Source of the DNA: Haloferax massiliensis
GTDB taxonomy: Archaea > Halobacteriota > Halobacteria > Halobacteriales > Haloferacaceae
Reading direction: 5' to 3'
Assembly: GCF_001368915.1 (NCBI RefSeq)
Contig: NZ_CSTE01000002.1
Coordinates: forward strand, 92,558-156,557
DNA: 64,000 bases
Numbering within the stretch: position 1 is the stretch's first letter; the number at the start of each line of letters is the position of its first letter. Below the pieces are notes generated by a model, which ran no database searches, was not told the origin of the DNA, and saw only the letters and a program-made list of their open reading frames with translations. Below, one piece after another: positions 1 through 8,610 of the stretch. The position numbers were made by a program, and so were the translations under genes.

Positions 1-469
1 GGAACACGCCCGTCAGCGCCTCGGCCTCGTCGGCGTTCGGCGTGGCGAGCGTCGCCCGCGCGAACAGCGCGTCGTAGGCGTCGACGGCGTCCTCGGCCAG
101 CAGTCTGTCGCCGGAGGTGGCGACCATCACGGGGTCGAGGACGACCGGAGCGTCGCAGTCGGCGAGGCAGTCGGCGACCGTCTCGACGGCCTCGGCCGTC
201 GCCAGCATCCCGAGTTTCACGGCCGCGATGTCGAAGTCGTCAGCGACGGCCTCGAACTGGGCGCGAATCGACTCGGTGGGGAGGACGTGCGACCCCTCGA
301 CGCCGCGGGTGTTCTGGGCCGTCGCGGCCACGATGACCGACCCGCCGTAGACGCCGAGTCGGGTCATCGCCTTCAGGTCGGCCTGGATGCCCGCGCCGCC
401 GCCGGAGTCGCTGGAGGCGATGGTGAGGGCGTACGGCGGCGTCCGCGGGTCGGGCGGGGTCCCCGGCAT
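1..469 (-). CDS. thiD: Hydroxymethylpyrimidine/phosphomethylpyrimidine kinase, 3' end cut by window edge
   Basis: About 156 N-terminal residues are visible; the rest lies beyond the left edge. The enzyme phosphorylates HMP and HMP-P in thiamine pyrophosphate synthesis in the cytoplasm. Seen here: the ribokinase-fold start PYALTIASSDSGGGAGIQAD, the VKLGMLAT segment and the VVLDPVMVATSG motif, all standard for ThiD. The ATG directly follows the thiM stop codon with no spacer, so translation is probably coupled. In many haloarchaea ThiD carries a C-terminal ThiN-like domain; whether this one does cannot be seen. The order thiE-thiM-thiD forms one minus-strand operon. Confidence 0.93.
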   Translation of the reverse strand, partial: MPGTPPDPRTPPYALTIASSDSGGGAGIQADLKAMTRLGVYGGSVIVAATAQNTRGVEGSHVLPTESIRAQFEAVADDFDIAAVKLGMLATAEAVETVADCLADCDAPVVLDPVMVATSGDRLLAEDAVDAYDALFARATLATPNADEAEALTGVF

Positions 470-1366
470 CTATCGCACCTCGATGCGGTCGATTCGGTCG
501 GCGATGTCCGGTGTCGAGGCGTCCGCGAGCCCCGCGACCGCGTCGAGGAAGGCGATTTTGTAGCTCGCCGGGCCGCGGTAGTCGCCGAACGCGCCCTCGG
601 CGGCGAGTTCGCCCGCGAGCCCGTACGCCGCGGTTCCGGCGAGCGCCGCGTCGAGCGGGTCGTCCACGGCGGCCGCGAACACCGCGAGGGTCACGCCGAG
701 CATACAGCCGGTGCCGACGACCGCGCCCATCATCGAGTGGCCGGCGTCGACCTCGAAGGCGGTCTCCTCGGTGGCGACGATGTCGGTCTCGCCGGAGGCG
801 ACGACGACCGCGCCGGTCTTCCGGGCGCACTCGACGGCCGCCGCGGCGATTTCGGCGTACTCGCCGACCGACTCGACCCCGCGGACCTCGGCGTCGTCGC
901 CGACGAGCGCGGATATCTCCCCGTAGTTGCCGTTGAGCACGTCCACGTCGAGGTCGGTGACGAGGCGGTCCGCGACCCGGTCTCTCGTCGGGGTCGCGCC
1001 GACGCCGACGGGGTCGACGACGAGGGGCACGCCGCGCTCGTTGGCGGCCCGCCCGGCGGTCAGCATCGTCTCCTCGCCGGACTCGCTCACGGTCCCCATG
1101 TTGAGCAGACAGCCGTCGGCGATACCGACCATGTCGCCGACCTCGCGCTCGTCGTCGGACATGACCGGCAGGCCGCCCCAGTAGAGCGTGACGTTCGCCA
1201 CGTCGTTGACCGTCACGTCGTTCGTGACCGAGTTGATGAGCGGTTGCTCGCCCGCGACCGCGGCGAGCGCCTCGTCCAGCGCCACGTCGGGCACGCCGCC
1301 CGTACCGGGCGCGTCGTCCGAACCGCCCGGTCCACCCGCGCCGTCAGCGTCGTCGTGTCCGCTCAT
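470..1366 (-). CDS. thiM: Hydroxyethylthiazole kinase
   Basis: 298 residues. ThiM phosphorylates 4-methyl-5-hydroxyethylthiazole, the salvage branch of thiamine synthesis. Visible family features are PLINSVTNDVTVNDVANVTL near residue 45, the GNYGEISAL segment, and VVGTGCMLG near the end, which holds the Gly-Thr-Gly-Cys active-site loop of ribokinase-fold kinases. An acidic Gly/Asp-rich leader of about 25 residues precedes the conserved core. The start was chosen because its ATG overlaps the thiE stop in an ATGA arrangement; an open frame continuing further upstream is only an out-of-frame shadow of thiE. Confidence 0.94.
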   Translation of the reverse strand: MSGHDDADGAGGPGGSDDAPGTGGVPDVALDEALAAVAGEQPLINSVTNDVTVNDVANVTLYWGGLPVMSDDEREVGDMVGIADGCLLNMGTVSESGEETMLTAGRAANERGVPLVVDPVGVGATPTRDRVADRLVTDLDVDVLNGNYGEISALVGDDAEVRGVESVGEYAEIAAAAVECARKTGAVVVASGETDIVATEETAFEVDAGHSMMGAVVGTGCMLGVTLAVFAAAVDDPLDAALAGTAAYGLAGELAAEGAFGDYRGPASYKIAFLDAVAGLADASTPDIADRIDRIEVR

Positions 1367-2007
1367 CGGCTGTCCCTCCCGGCGGCGACCGAATCGGCGA
1401 GGTGGCGGGTCGCGTCGGCGGGGTCGTCCGCGGCGGTGATGGCCGAGACGACCGCGACGCCGTCGGCCCCGGCGGCGACCACGTCGGCGGCGTTGTCGGG
1501 CGTGACGCCGCCGATGCCGACGAACGGAATGGAGACGGCGTCCGCGATGGCAGACACGCGCTCGGTCCCGATTTCGGACTGCTCGGGGTCGGTGTCTTTC
1601 GTGTCGGTGGCGAACACCGCGCCGACGCCGAGGTAGTCCGCGCCGGCCTCCGCGGCGGCTCTCGCGCCCGCGACGGTCGAGACCGACCGGCCGACGATGG
1701 CGTCGTCGCCGAGTTGCTCGCGCGCGACCGAGACGGGCACGTCGTCGTCGCCGAGGTGGACGCCGTCGGCGTCGATGGCGGCCGCGATGTCGACCCGGTC
1801 GTTGACGACGAGCGGGACGCCCGCGTCGGCCGTCACGGCGCGAACCTCGTGGCCGATCTCGTAGCGCTCGCGGGCGCTCGCGTGCTTCTCCCGGAGTTGA
1901 ACGACGTCGACGCCGCCGTCGACGGCGGCCCGCACCACGTCGGGCGTCGACCGCCCGGCGGAGCGGTCCGACTGCGTGACCAGATAGGTTCCCATCGGGA
2001 TATTCAT
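1363..2007 (-). CDS. thiE: Thiamine-phosphate synthase
   Basis: 214 residues, the usual family length. It joins HMP-PP and thiazole phosphate to thiamine phosphate. Visible motifs are VVQLREKHASARE near residue 35, VPLVVNDRVDIA, DGVHLGDDDVP, GADYLGVGAVFATDTK, and FVGIGGVTPDNA, which together line the TIM-barrel active site. A second ATG four codons in (position 1995) is an alternative start. First gene of the thiE-thiM-thiD operon. No THI-box (TPP riboswitch) was found in the 136-bp divergent region to the next gene, so control is probably by a protein regulator. Confidence 0.95.
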   Translation of the reverse strand: MNIPMGTYLVTQSDRSAGRSTPDVVRAAVDGGVDVVQLREKHASARERYEIGHEVRAVTADAGVPLVVNDRVDIAAAIDADGVHLGDDDVPVSVAREQLGDDAIVGRSVSTVAGARAAAEAGADYLGVGAVFATDTKDTDPEQSEIGTERVSAIADAVSIPFVGIGGVTPDNAADVVAAGADGVAVVSAITAADDPADATRHLADSVAAGRDSR

Positions 2008-2143
2008 GAGTTGTATTCAAGAGTGATGCGGCGACGGGCAAAACAGTTCCTCCTCCGAGCGTCGTCCGGCCGGATTCCCGACGACTGAGAGGTGCCGACT
2101 GCCGTTATGGTGTGAGCGAGCTAACAGGAACGCGGTGAACTGT

Positions 2144-2719
2144 ATGGGAACGATACTCGTCGCGTACGGGAGCAAAGAGGGACAGACGGAGAAGATAGCC
2201 GGGCGCATCGCGATGGCGCTGGCGGCCCACGGGTACGACGTGCGGACCGAGTCGGTCACCGACGACGCCGCCGGCGAGGCGGTCGCCGACGCCGACGCGG
2301 TGCTCGTCGGGTCGTCGATTCACATGGGCGCGCACTCGAAGCAGGTGTACGCGTTCGTCCGCGAGTACCGCGAGGACATCGAGGCGCGGCCCAACGGCTT
2401 CTTCCAGGTGTCGCTGTCGTCGGCGCTCGACGACGAGGACGCCCGCGCCGAGGTCGCGACGTACATCGACGAGTTCGTCGAGGAAAGCGGCTGGCACCCC
2501 GAGCGGATGGCCGCGTTCGGGGGCGCGCTTCGGTACTCCGAGTACGGCTTTCTCACCCGGATGGTGATGAAGCGCATCGCCAAGGGCGCGACCGGCGACA
2601 CGGACGCCTCGCGGGACTACGAGTACACCGACTGGGACGAAGTCGAGACGTTCGCCGCCGACTTCGCGGACTTCGTGGACTCGACCGCGGGCACCGCCGC
2701 GGGAGGGGCGGCGGTCTGA
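2144..2719 (+). CDS. Flavodoxin-domain protein, HemG-type protoporphyrinogen oxidase
   Basis: 191 residues from the ATG at 2144. The start TILVAYGSKEGQTEKIAGRIA is the FMN-phosphate binding loop of flavodoxins, and ADAVLVGSSIHMGAHSKQVYAFV matches menaquinone-dependent protoporphyrinogen oxidase HemG, which oxidises protoporphyrinogen IX in haem synthesis. The C-terminal TDWDEVETFAADF helix also fits HemG. An in-frame GTG at 2135 lies about 28 nt behind a TATA-like CGTTATGG (2104-2111) and could be a leaderless start; the ATG gives the more usual N-terminus. The substrate is inferred from family; a general flavodoxin role is possible. Confidence 0.8.
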   Translation: MGTILVAYGSKEGQTEKIAGRIAMALAAHGYDVRTESVTDDAAGEAVADADAVLVGSSIHMGAHSKQVYAFVREYREDIEARPNGFFQVSLSSALDDEDARAEVATYIDEFVEESGWHPERMAAFGGALRYSEYGFLTRMVMKRIAKGATGDTDASRDYEYTDWDEVETFAADFADFVDSTAGTAAGGAAV

Positions 2720-2736
2720 GCGGGCGGGCCGGCCCG

Positions 2737-3558
2737 GTGATTTCCGTGAATTTCCGCACACTCGGTATCGTCGTCGTCGCCGCGCTCGTCGTGGTCGCGG
2801 TCGCGGCCGGCGGGCTCTGGGCGTTCGGCCGGCTCTCGTTTCTCGACTCCTACGGGAGCCAGTACGACTACAGCGTCCGCATCTCGGCGGACGAACCGGT
2901 TTCGAACGTGACGGTCCTCGTCCCGCTTCCCGTCAGCGACGGCTCCTCGGCCGTCGGCGACGCCGTCGAGTCCCGCGAGTACCTGCTTCCGGCGGGCTGG
3001 GGGTACGCCGTGGCCGAGACGGAGTACGGTCCGATGCTCCGCCTCCGGGCCGACGAGATTCCCGCCGACCCGACGTACTACCGGAGCGTCGTCGAGAACG
3101 ACCGACTCGTCCGCTGGGAGCGGATTCCGGCGAGCGAGTACAGTCGGAACGACTCCGACACGCTCCGCGTCGAACACGACGCGATAGACCTGTCCGCCGA
3201 CGTGCGGGTGAACCAGTCCATCGACACGCTCGCGCCCGAGGGGACCGAACCGCTGTTCGAACCCCGCGAGAACGCCCGGCTCGTCCCCTGCGACTGGCCG
3301 AGCGAGGGCGACGACACCCGGTGTTACGACTACGAGTCGATGCTGTTCGTGCAGTACGACGGCCCCGCGACGACGAACGTCTCGGTGAGCGTCGAACTCC
3401 GCGGCGCGAACTCGTGGTGGGTCGGCGGCTGGAACTACAACGAGTACGTCGACCACGTCGCCGCCTACGACCTCCCGGCGGACCGACAGGGCTGGGTCGT
3501 CGCCGACGGCGAACTCCGAACCGGCGTCGGGAACTACCCCCGGAACCCGCCGCAGTAG
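2737..3558 (+). CDS. Membrane-anchored extracytoplasmic protein of unknown function
   Basis: 273 residues with GTG start; a second GTG at 2746 is equally plausible. Residues about 8-30 form one hydrophobic segment (TLGIVVVAALVVVAVAAGGLWAF), after which the chain is acidic and soluble with several N-x-S/T sites (NVT, NDS, NQS, NVS), so the bulk probably sits outside the cell. Two Cys residues (LVPCDWP and TRCYDY) are close together and could form a disulfide. I do not recognise the family. It follows the HemG-like gene by 17 nt on the same strand and may be co-transcribed. Confidence 0.72.
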   Translation: MISVNFRTLGIVVVAALVVVAVAAGGLWAFGRLSFLDSYGSQYDYSVRISADEPVSNVTVLVPLPVSDGSSAVGDAVESREYLLPAGWGYAVAETEYGPMLRLRADEIPADPTYYRSVVENDRLVRWERIPASEYSRNDSDTLRVEHDAIDLSADVRVNQSIDTLAPEGTEPLFEPRENARLVPCDWPSEGDDTRCYDYESMLFVQYDGPATTNVSVSVELRGANSWWVGGWNYNEYVDHVAAYDLPADRQGWVVADGELRTGVGNYPRNPPQ

Positions 3559-3670
3559 CCGAGGTCTCAGCCGGGTGAAAACCCGTACAACCCCCGCTCA
3601 GACCCCGTGCGACGAAGCCGGCCCGCCGCGAACGACTACCGCTTCGGGCAAACGTGGCGAGTCACACACA

Positions 3671-3681
3671 GGTTTTTGCTA
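3671..3681 (+). promoter_or_regulatory. TATA-like box of the FAD/Fe-S dehydrogenase gene
   Basis: GGTTTTTGCTA in an otherwise GC-rich region, centred about 28 nt before the ATG at 3704. This is the spacing expected for a leaderless haloarchaeal mRNA and supports that start. Confidence 0.5.
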
Positions 3682-3703
3682 TCCTGAACGATTATATGTG
3701 ATA

Positions 3704-6700
3704 ATGTCTGGCGACGGCCCTCCGCGGGCGACGCGAATCACGGCGGAAACGAACGGCGAGAGACGGGGAGATTTCCAGCGATTTCAGGAGTCGCGCGACT
3801 ACGACGTGGTCGACGTGGCCGAACACGCCGACCTCGCCGCCGACCTCCGGGACGTCGTCTCCGGCGAGGTCCGGTTCGACGAGTACGCGCAGGTGCTGTA
3901 CGCGACCGACGGGTCGATTTACCGGGCGCGCCCGGCGGGGGTGGTCATCCCTCGCGACGAAGACGACGTGCGCGCCGCGGTGCGGACGGCGGCCGAACAC
4001 GACGTGCCGGTGCTCCCGCGCGGGGCGGGGTCGTCGCTGGCGGGGCAGACCGTCGGCCCCGGCTGCGTCGTCATCGACTGCTCGAAGTACATGGACGACA
4101 TCGTCTGCGTGGACCCCGACGCGCGGCGGGCGCGGGTCCAACCCGGCGTGGTGCAGGACGACCTCGACGACCGCCTCGCCGACCACGGCCTGAAGTTCGC
4201 GCCGGACCCCGCCTCGTCGAACCGCGCGACCGTCGGCGGCGGCATCGGCAACAACTCCACGGGCGCGCACTCGGTCCGCTACGGCATCACCGACGCCTAC
4301 ACCGAGGAGCTGCGGGTCGTCCTCGCGGACGGGTCGGTCGTCCACACCCGCGACGTGGTCGTCGGGAGCGACGAGTGGGACCGCATCGTCGGGAAGGACG
4401 ACCGCGAGGCCGACCTCTACCGGACCGTCCTCGGCCTCGTCGAGGACCACGAGGAGGAAATCGAGCGGCGGTATCCGACCCTCAAGCGGTCGGTGTCGGG
4501 CTACAACCTCCACAAGGTCGTTTCCGAGACCGACGACGGCGAGACGGTGGTCAACCTCTCGAAGCTGTTCGTCGGCGCGGAGGGCACCCTCGGCGTCGTC
4601 GTCGAGGCCACCGTGTCGCTCGTGACGGTCCCCGAGGAGACGGCGCTCGTCCTCTACGCCTACGACGACCTCGTGGAGGCGATGGCCGCGGTCCCCGACG
4701 CGCTCGACTTCGACGCCAGCGCGGTCGAACTCATGGACGACGAGGTGTTGCGAATGGCCGCCGAGTCGAGCGAGTACGCCCAGTACGTCGAGGAGATTCC
4801 CGACGGCACGGCGGCGACGCTGATGCTGGAGTTCGACTCCGAACTGCACGACGACTTCGAGGCGGTGATTCGCGAGGCGAACGACCACTTCCTGCGAGAC
4901 GGCGACGCCGAGTCGGCGGCTGGTGACGCCAACGACGGCGGCGGCGGCGCGTTCGAGGCCATCGAGGCGTACACGCCCGCGGCGCAGGCGGACCTCTGGA
5001 AGCTCCGCAAGGCGGCGATACCGCTTCTCATGTCGCTGCCGGGCGACCCGAAGCCCTACCCGTTCATCGAGGACGCGAGCGTCCCGCCCGAGGAGTTGGC
5101 GGAGTACGTCCAGTCGTTCGAGGACGTGCTGGAAGCCCACGGCACGTCGGCCGCGTACTTCGCCCACGCCGGCGCGGGGACGCTCCACATCCGTCCCATT
5201 CTGAATCTGAAGGACGGCGCGGGCATCGAAACGATGCGCGCCATCACCGACGACGTGACGGACCTCGTGTTGGACCACCGCGGGGCCTTCTCGGGCGAGC
5301 ACGGCGACGGGATGGCCCGGACCGAGTGGAACCCGAAGATGTACGGCCCCGAACTCTGGGGCGCGTTCAAGGAGCTGAAGACGGCGTTCGACCCCGACTG
5401 GCGCATGAACCCCGGCAACGTCGTCTACCGCGACGACGCCGACGACTTCGGTCCGGACGGCGACCGCGGCGTCGGCGCCGACATGCGCGAGAACCTCCGG
5501 TACGGCGCGGCCTACCAGTCTCTCGAACCCGCGACGACCCTCGATTTCGACGACGAGGGCGGCTTCTCGCACCTCGTCGAACTCTGTAACGGCTGCGGCA
5601 CCTGCCGGCAGACCGGGTCGGAGACGATGTGTCCGACCTACCGCGCCTCGAAGGACGAGGCCGAGACGACCCGCGGCCGGGCCAACATGCTCCGCGCGGC
5701 CATCAGCGGCGACCTCCCGGAGGACGAGATTCACTCCGACCGGTTCCAAGAGGAGGTCCTCGGCCTCTGTGTCGGCTGTAAGGGCTGTCAGAACGACTGC
5801 CCGACCGGCGTCGATTTGGCGAAGCTCAAAGCCGAGGTGAAACACGCCCACCACGCCGAGGAAGGCGCGTCGCTCCGCGAGCGCCTGTTCGCCAACATCG
5901 ACCGGCTGGCCGGCGTCGGGAGCGCCCTCGCGCCCGTCTCGAACTGGGCGGCCGAGATTCCGGGCGCGCGGGCCGCGATGGAGCGGCTCGCGGGCGTCGC
6001 CCCCGACCGGTCGCTCCCCTCGTTCACCCGCGACACGCTCGAATCGTGGATGGACGCGCGGCGGCCCCGCGTGCCGGCGAGCGAGGCCGACCACCGCGTC
6101 CTCCTGTTTCCCGACACCTACACGAACTACGTCACGCCCGAAATCGGGAAGGCGGCGGTTCGCGTGCTGGAGGCCGCCGGCGTCCACGTCCGACTCGCGG
6201 AGGGCGTCGAACCGAGCGGCCGCGCCGCCTACTCCGGCGGTTTCCTCGACCTCGCGCGGCGGCGCGCCGGCCACAACGTCGAGACGCTTCGCCCGTCGGT
6301 CGAAACCGGCTGGTCGGTCGTCTTCGTCGAGCCCTCGGACGCGGTGATGTTCCAAGACGAGTACGCCGACCTCCTCCCGGACGACGCGGTCGCCCCGGTC
6401 GCCGCGGCCGCCTACGGCGTCATGGAGTTCCTCGACACCCACCGACTGGACGAGTCCCTGCCGATTCGCGGACGCTCGGCCGACGGCGACGACGCGGCCG
6501 GACCCGTCGCATCCGCGGTCGCCGACGGCGGCGCGTTCGGCTCGCTCACCTATCACGGCCACTGCAACCAGAAGGCGCTGAACAAGGACCACCACGCGGT
6601 GGGCGTCCTCCGGCGGGTCGGCTACGAGGTCGACCCGCTCGATTCGAGCTGCTGCGGCATGGCCGGGAGTTTCGGCTACGAAGCCGAACACTACGACCTC

Positions 6701-6865
6701 TCGAAGGCTATGGGAGACATCCTGTTCGAACAGGTCGACGACAGCCCGGGCGACGAGGTGGTCGCCCCCGGCGCGTCGTGTCGGACGCAACTCGAAGACA
6801 GGGACGAGGCGGCGCGGCGACCGCCGCACCCGATAGAGAAGGTCGCGCAGGCGCTGTCGGGGTGA
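3704..6865 (+). CDS. FAD-binding and Fe-S oxidoreductase (D-lactate/glycolate dehydrogenase type)
   Basis: 1053 residues, a fusion of GlcD-type and GlcF-type parts. Order: FAD_binding_4 domain (about residues 55-260, with LPRGAGSSLAGQT and ATVGGGIGNNSTGAHSVRYG), FAD-oxidase C domain (to about 570, with EHGDGMARTEW), two ferredoxin motifs (CNGCGTC near 628 and CVGCKGCQNDCP near 688), and a C-terminal cysteine-rich CCG region (HCNQKAL near 953, SCCGMAGSFGYE near 980). Such proteins oxidise 2-hydroxy acids and pass electrons to the quinone pool. Which acid it uses is not visible. The neighbour is a glyoxylate-type aminotransferase, which favours glycolate or a related acid, but D-lactate remains the common annotation. 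Confidence 0.9.
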   Translation: MSGDGPPRATRITAETNGERRGDFQRFQESRDYDVVDVAEHADLAADLRDVVSGEVRFDEYAQVLYATDGSIYRARPAGVVIPRDEDDVRAAVRTAAEHDVPVLPRGAGSSLAGQTVGPGCVVIDCSKYMDDIVCVDPDARRARVQPGVVQDDLDDRLADHGLKFAPDPASSNRATVGGGIGNNSTGAHSVRYGITDAYTEELRVVLADGSVVHTRDVVVGSDEWDRIVGKDDREADLYRTVLGLVEDHEEEIERRYPTLKRSVSGYNLHKVVSETDDGETVVNLSKLFVGAEGTLGVVVEATVSLVTVPEETALVLYAYDDLVEAMAAVPDALDFDASAVELMDDEVLRMAAESSEYAQYVEEIPDGTAATLMLEFDSELHDDFEAVIREANDHFLRDGDAESAAGDANDGGGGAFEAIEAYTPAAQADLWKLRKAAIPLLMSLPGDPKPYPFIEDASVPPEELAEYVQSFEDVLEAHGTSAAYFAHAGAGTLHIRPILNLKDGAGIETMRAITDDVTDLVLDHRGAFSGEHGDGMARTEWNPKMYGPELWGAFKELKTAFDPDWRMNPGNVVYRDDADDFGPDGDRGVGADMRENLRYGAAYQSLEPATTLDFDDEGGFSHLVELCNGCGTCRQTGSETMCPTYRASKDEAETTRGRANMLRAAISGDLPEDEIHSDRFQEEVLGLCVGCKGCQNDCPTGVDLAKLKAEVKHAHHAEEGASLRERLFANIDRLAGVGSALAPVSNWAAEIPGARAAMERLAGVAPDRSLPSFTRDTLESWMDARRPRVPASEADHRVLLFPDTYTNYVTPEIGKAAVRVLEAAGVHVRLAEGVEPSGRAAYSGGFLDLARRRAGHNVETLRPSVETGWSVVFVEPSDAVMFQDEYADLLPDDAVAPVAAAAYGVMEFLDTHRLDESLPIRGRSADGDDAAGPVASAVADGGAFGSLTYHGHCNQKALNKDHHAVGVLRRVGYEVDPLDSSCCGMAGSFGYEAEHYDLSKAMGDILFEQVDDSPGDEVVAPGASCRTQLEDRDEAARRPPHPIEKVAQALSG

Positions 6866-6958
6866 GCGTGCTGGGGGGCCGGTCGATATCTGGCCCGTTT
6901 CACGACGTTCCGCAATCACATCGTTTTTGCCGGTTTGCGTGGCACGTCACATCAGACC

Positions 6959-8146
6959 ATGTCCGATGCACCCGATGTCGGCGAACTCACCCCGCCGAAT
7001 CGCACGCTGATGGGCCCCGGCCCGAGCGACGTTCACCCGCGCGTCCTCCGCGCGATGTCCACGCCGCTGGTCGGTCACCTCGACCCGTCGTTTATCGACA
7101 TCATGAACGAGGTGCAGGAGCTCATGCGTTACACGTTCCGCACCGACAACAAGTGGACGATTCCGGTCTCGGGTACCGGGTCGGCGTCGATGGAGGCGGC
7201 CATCGGCAACCTCGTCGAACCGGGTGACACGATGCTCGTCCCGACGAACGGCTACTTCGGCGGCCGCATGGAGTCGATGGCCGAGCGCGCCGGCGGCGAG
7301 GTCGTCCACGTGGACGCGCCGTGGGGCGAGCCGCTCGACCCCGCGGACGTGCAGGACGCCTTCGACGAGCACCAGCCGGACGTGTTCGGGTTCGTCCACG
7401 CCGAGACCTCGACGGGCGTGAAACAGCCGGGCGTCCCCGAACTGACGAGCATCGCCCACGACCACGACGCGCTCGTCGTCGCCGACACCGTCACCTCGCT
7501 CGGCGGGGTCGAACTCGAAGTCGACGACTGGGGCATCGACGCAGCCTACTCCGGCCCGCAGAAGTGCCTGTCGTGCCCGCCGGGCGCGAGCCCGCTGACG
7601 CTCAACGACCGCGCGATGGACAAGGTTCTCTCGCGCGAGGAGCCGACCCGCTCGTGGTACCTCGACCTGTCGCTGCTGGAGGGCTACTGGGGCGACGACC
7701 GCTCGTACCACCACACCGCGCCCATCACCAACGTCTACGCCATCCGCGAGGCGCTCCGGCTGGTCGCCGAAGAGGGCATCGAAGCGCGGTGGGCGCGCCA
7801 CCGCCGGGTCGCGGGCGCGCTGAAAGCCGGCGTCGAGGCGATGGGCCTCGGCCTCAACCCCGAAGACGACTACTGGCTCCCCAGCCTCAACGCGGTGCTC
7901 GTCCCCGACGGCGTCGACGCGGGCGCGGCAATCGACTACGTCCTCGAACACTACGACCTCGAAATCGCCGGCGGCCTCGGCGCGCTCGCGGGCGACATCT
8001 TCCGCGTCGGCTGTATGGGCCACTCGGCGCGGCCGGAGAACGTCTCGTTCCTCCTGACCGCCCTCAGCGAGGCGCTGGAGGCGCAGGGCGCGGACGTGGA
8101 CCCCGAAGCCGGGTTCGCCGCCATGCGCGAAGCGTTGAACCAGTAA
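6959..8146 (+). CDS. PLP-dependent aminotransferase, alanine/serine-glyoxylate family
   Basis: 395 residues. The start TLMGPGPSDVHPRVLRAMSTPLVGHLDP, the VSGTGSASMEAAIGNLV segment, the VADTVTSLGG aspartate motif and YSGPQKCLSCPPG with the PLP lysine near residue 202 are typical of alanine-glyoxylate/serine-pyruvate aminotransferases (class V fold). It would transaminate glyoxylate to glycine or an equivalent reaction. ATG 6959 sits about 33 nt after a TATA-like CGTTTTTGCC (6922-6931), which sets the start over an upstream in-frame ATG at 6935. It lies 93 nt after the FAD/Fe-S dehydrogenase on the same strand. Confidence 0.9.
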   Translation: MSDAPDVGELTPPNRTLMGPGPSDVHPRVLRAMSTPLVGHLDPSFIDIMNEVQELMRYTFRTDNKWTIPVSGTGSASMEAAIGNLVEPGDTMLVPTNGYFGGRMESMAERAGGEVVHVDAPWGEPLDPADVQDAFDEHQPDVFGFVHAETSTGVKQPGVPELTSIAHDHDALVVADTVTSLGGVELEVDDWGIDAAYSGPQKCLSCPPGASPLTLNDRAMDKVLSREEPTRSWYLDLSLLEGYWGDDRSYHHTAPITNVYAIREALRLVAEEGIEARWARHRRVAGALKAGVEAMGLGLNPEDDYWLPSLNAVLVPDGVDAGAAIDYVLEHYDLEIAGGLGALAGDIFRVGCMGHSARPENVSFLLTALSEALEAQGADVDPEAGFAAMREALNQ

Positions 8147-8273
8147 CGGCTCCGAACCGGCGGCAATTCGGTGTGAACCGCGTCGAAACTCGGCGAAACC
8201 GACGCAAAACGCCCGCCACGGTGTCCGCTTTTCATGAGCGTCGCCCCGCGAGTGGCGACCGGAGCGATTCACC

Positions 8274-8540
8274 ATGACCCGACTCACTCTCGTCGGCGTC
8301 GCGCTCGCGGTCCTCGTCGCGACCGCGGGCGTCGCCGCCGCCGCACCGTCCGAGAACGCACGCGAATCGTCCCCCGCGTCAGAGGCCGGACAGCAGGGGC
8401 CGCCGGGCGAGCTCCCGGACCCGGTTCCGGAGTTCGTATCGGACGTCCACCGCATCGTTAGCGACTTCCTGAGCGGGGCGCTCGACGGCTCGCTTGGGGA
8501 CTCGCTAAGCGACCGCGCCGACGACTTTTCGGGTGCGTAA
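8274..8540 (+). CDS. Small secreted protein, unknown function
   Basis: 88 residues. A Sec-type signal (residues 1-24, LVGVALAVLVATAGVAAAA, AxA cleavage region) is followed by a Ser/Glu/Pro-rich linker and a C-terminal amphipathic stretch (VPEFVSDVHRIVSDFLSGAL). The mature product would be about 64 residues and acidic. Not recognised. The next gene on the strand, 70 nt away, also encodes a small exported protein, so the two may work together or simply share a promoter region. Confidence 0.6.
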   Translation: MTRLTLVGVALAVLVATAGVAAAAPSENARESSPASEAGQQGPPGELPDPVPEFVSDVHRIVSDFLSGALDGSLGDSLSDRADDFSGA

Positions 8541-8610
8541 CTAAGTGCAACCCGAAGGTAGCCGACAACTGCGCTGAACGCCACCCGTTCAACCCGAATC
8601 ACCAACTCAT

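Noticed and set aside
470-2041. A 523-codon minus-strand frame extending thiM upstream over thiE
   Set aside because: The upstream 225 codons translate to Arg/Gly-rich noise; the real start is the ATG overlapping the thiE stop.
2008-2134. TPP riboswitch before thiE
   Set aside because: I looked for the THI-box conserved sequences on both strands and did not find them; a lone CTGAGAGGTGCCG is not enough.
3692-6919. A 1075-codon open frame antisense to the FAD/Fe-S dehydrogenase
   Set aside because: It is the usual high-GC shadow: Val/Asp/Arg/Gly-rich with no domain, and the plus strand has complete motifs.
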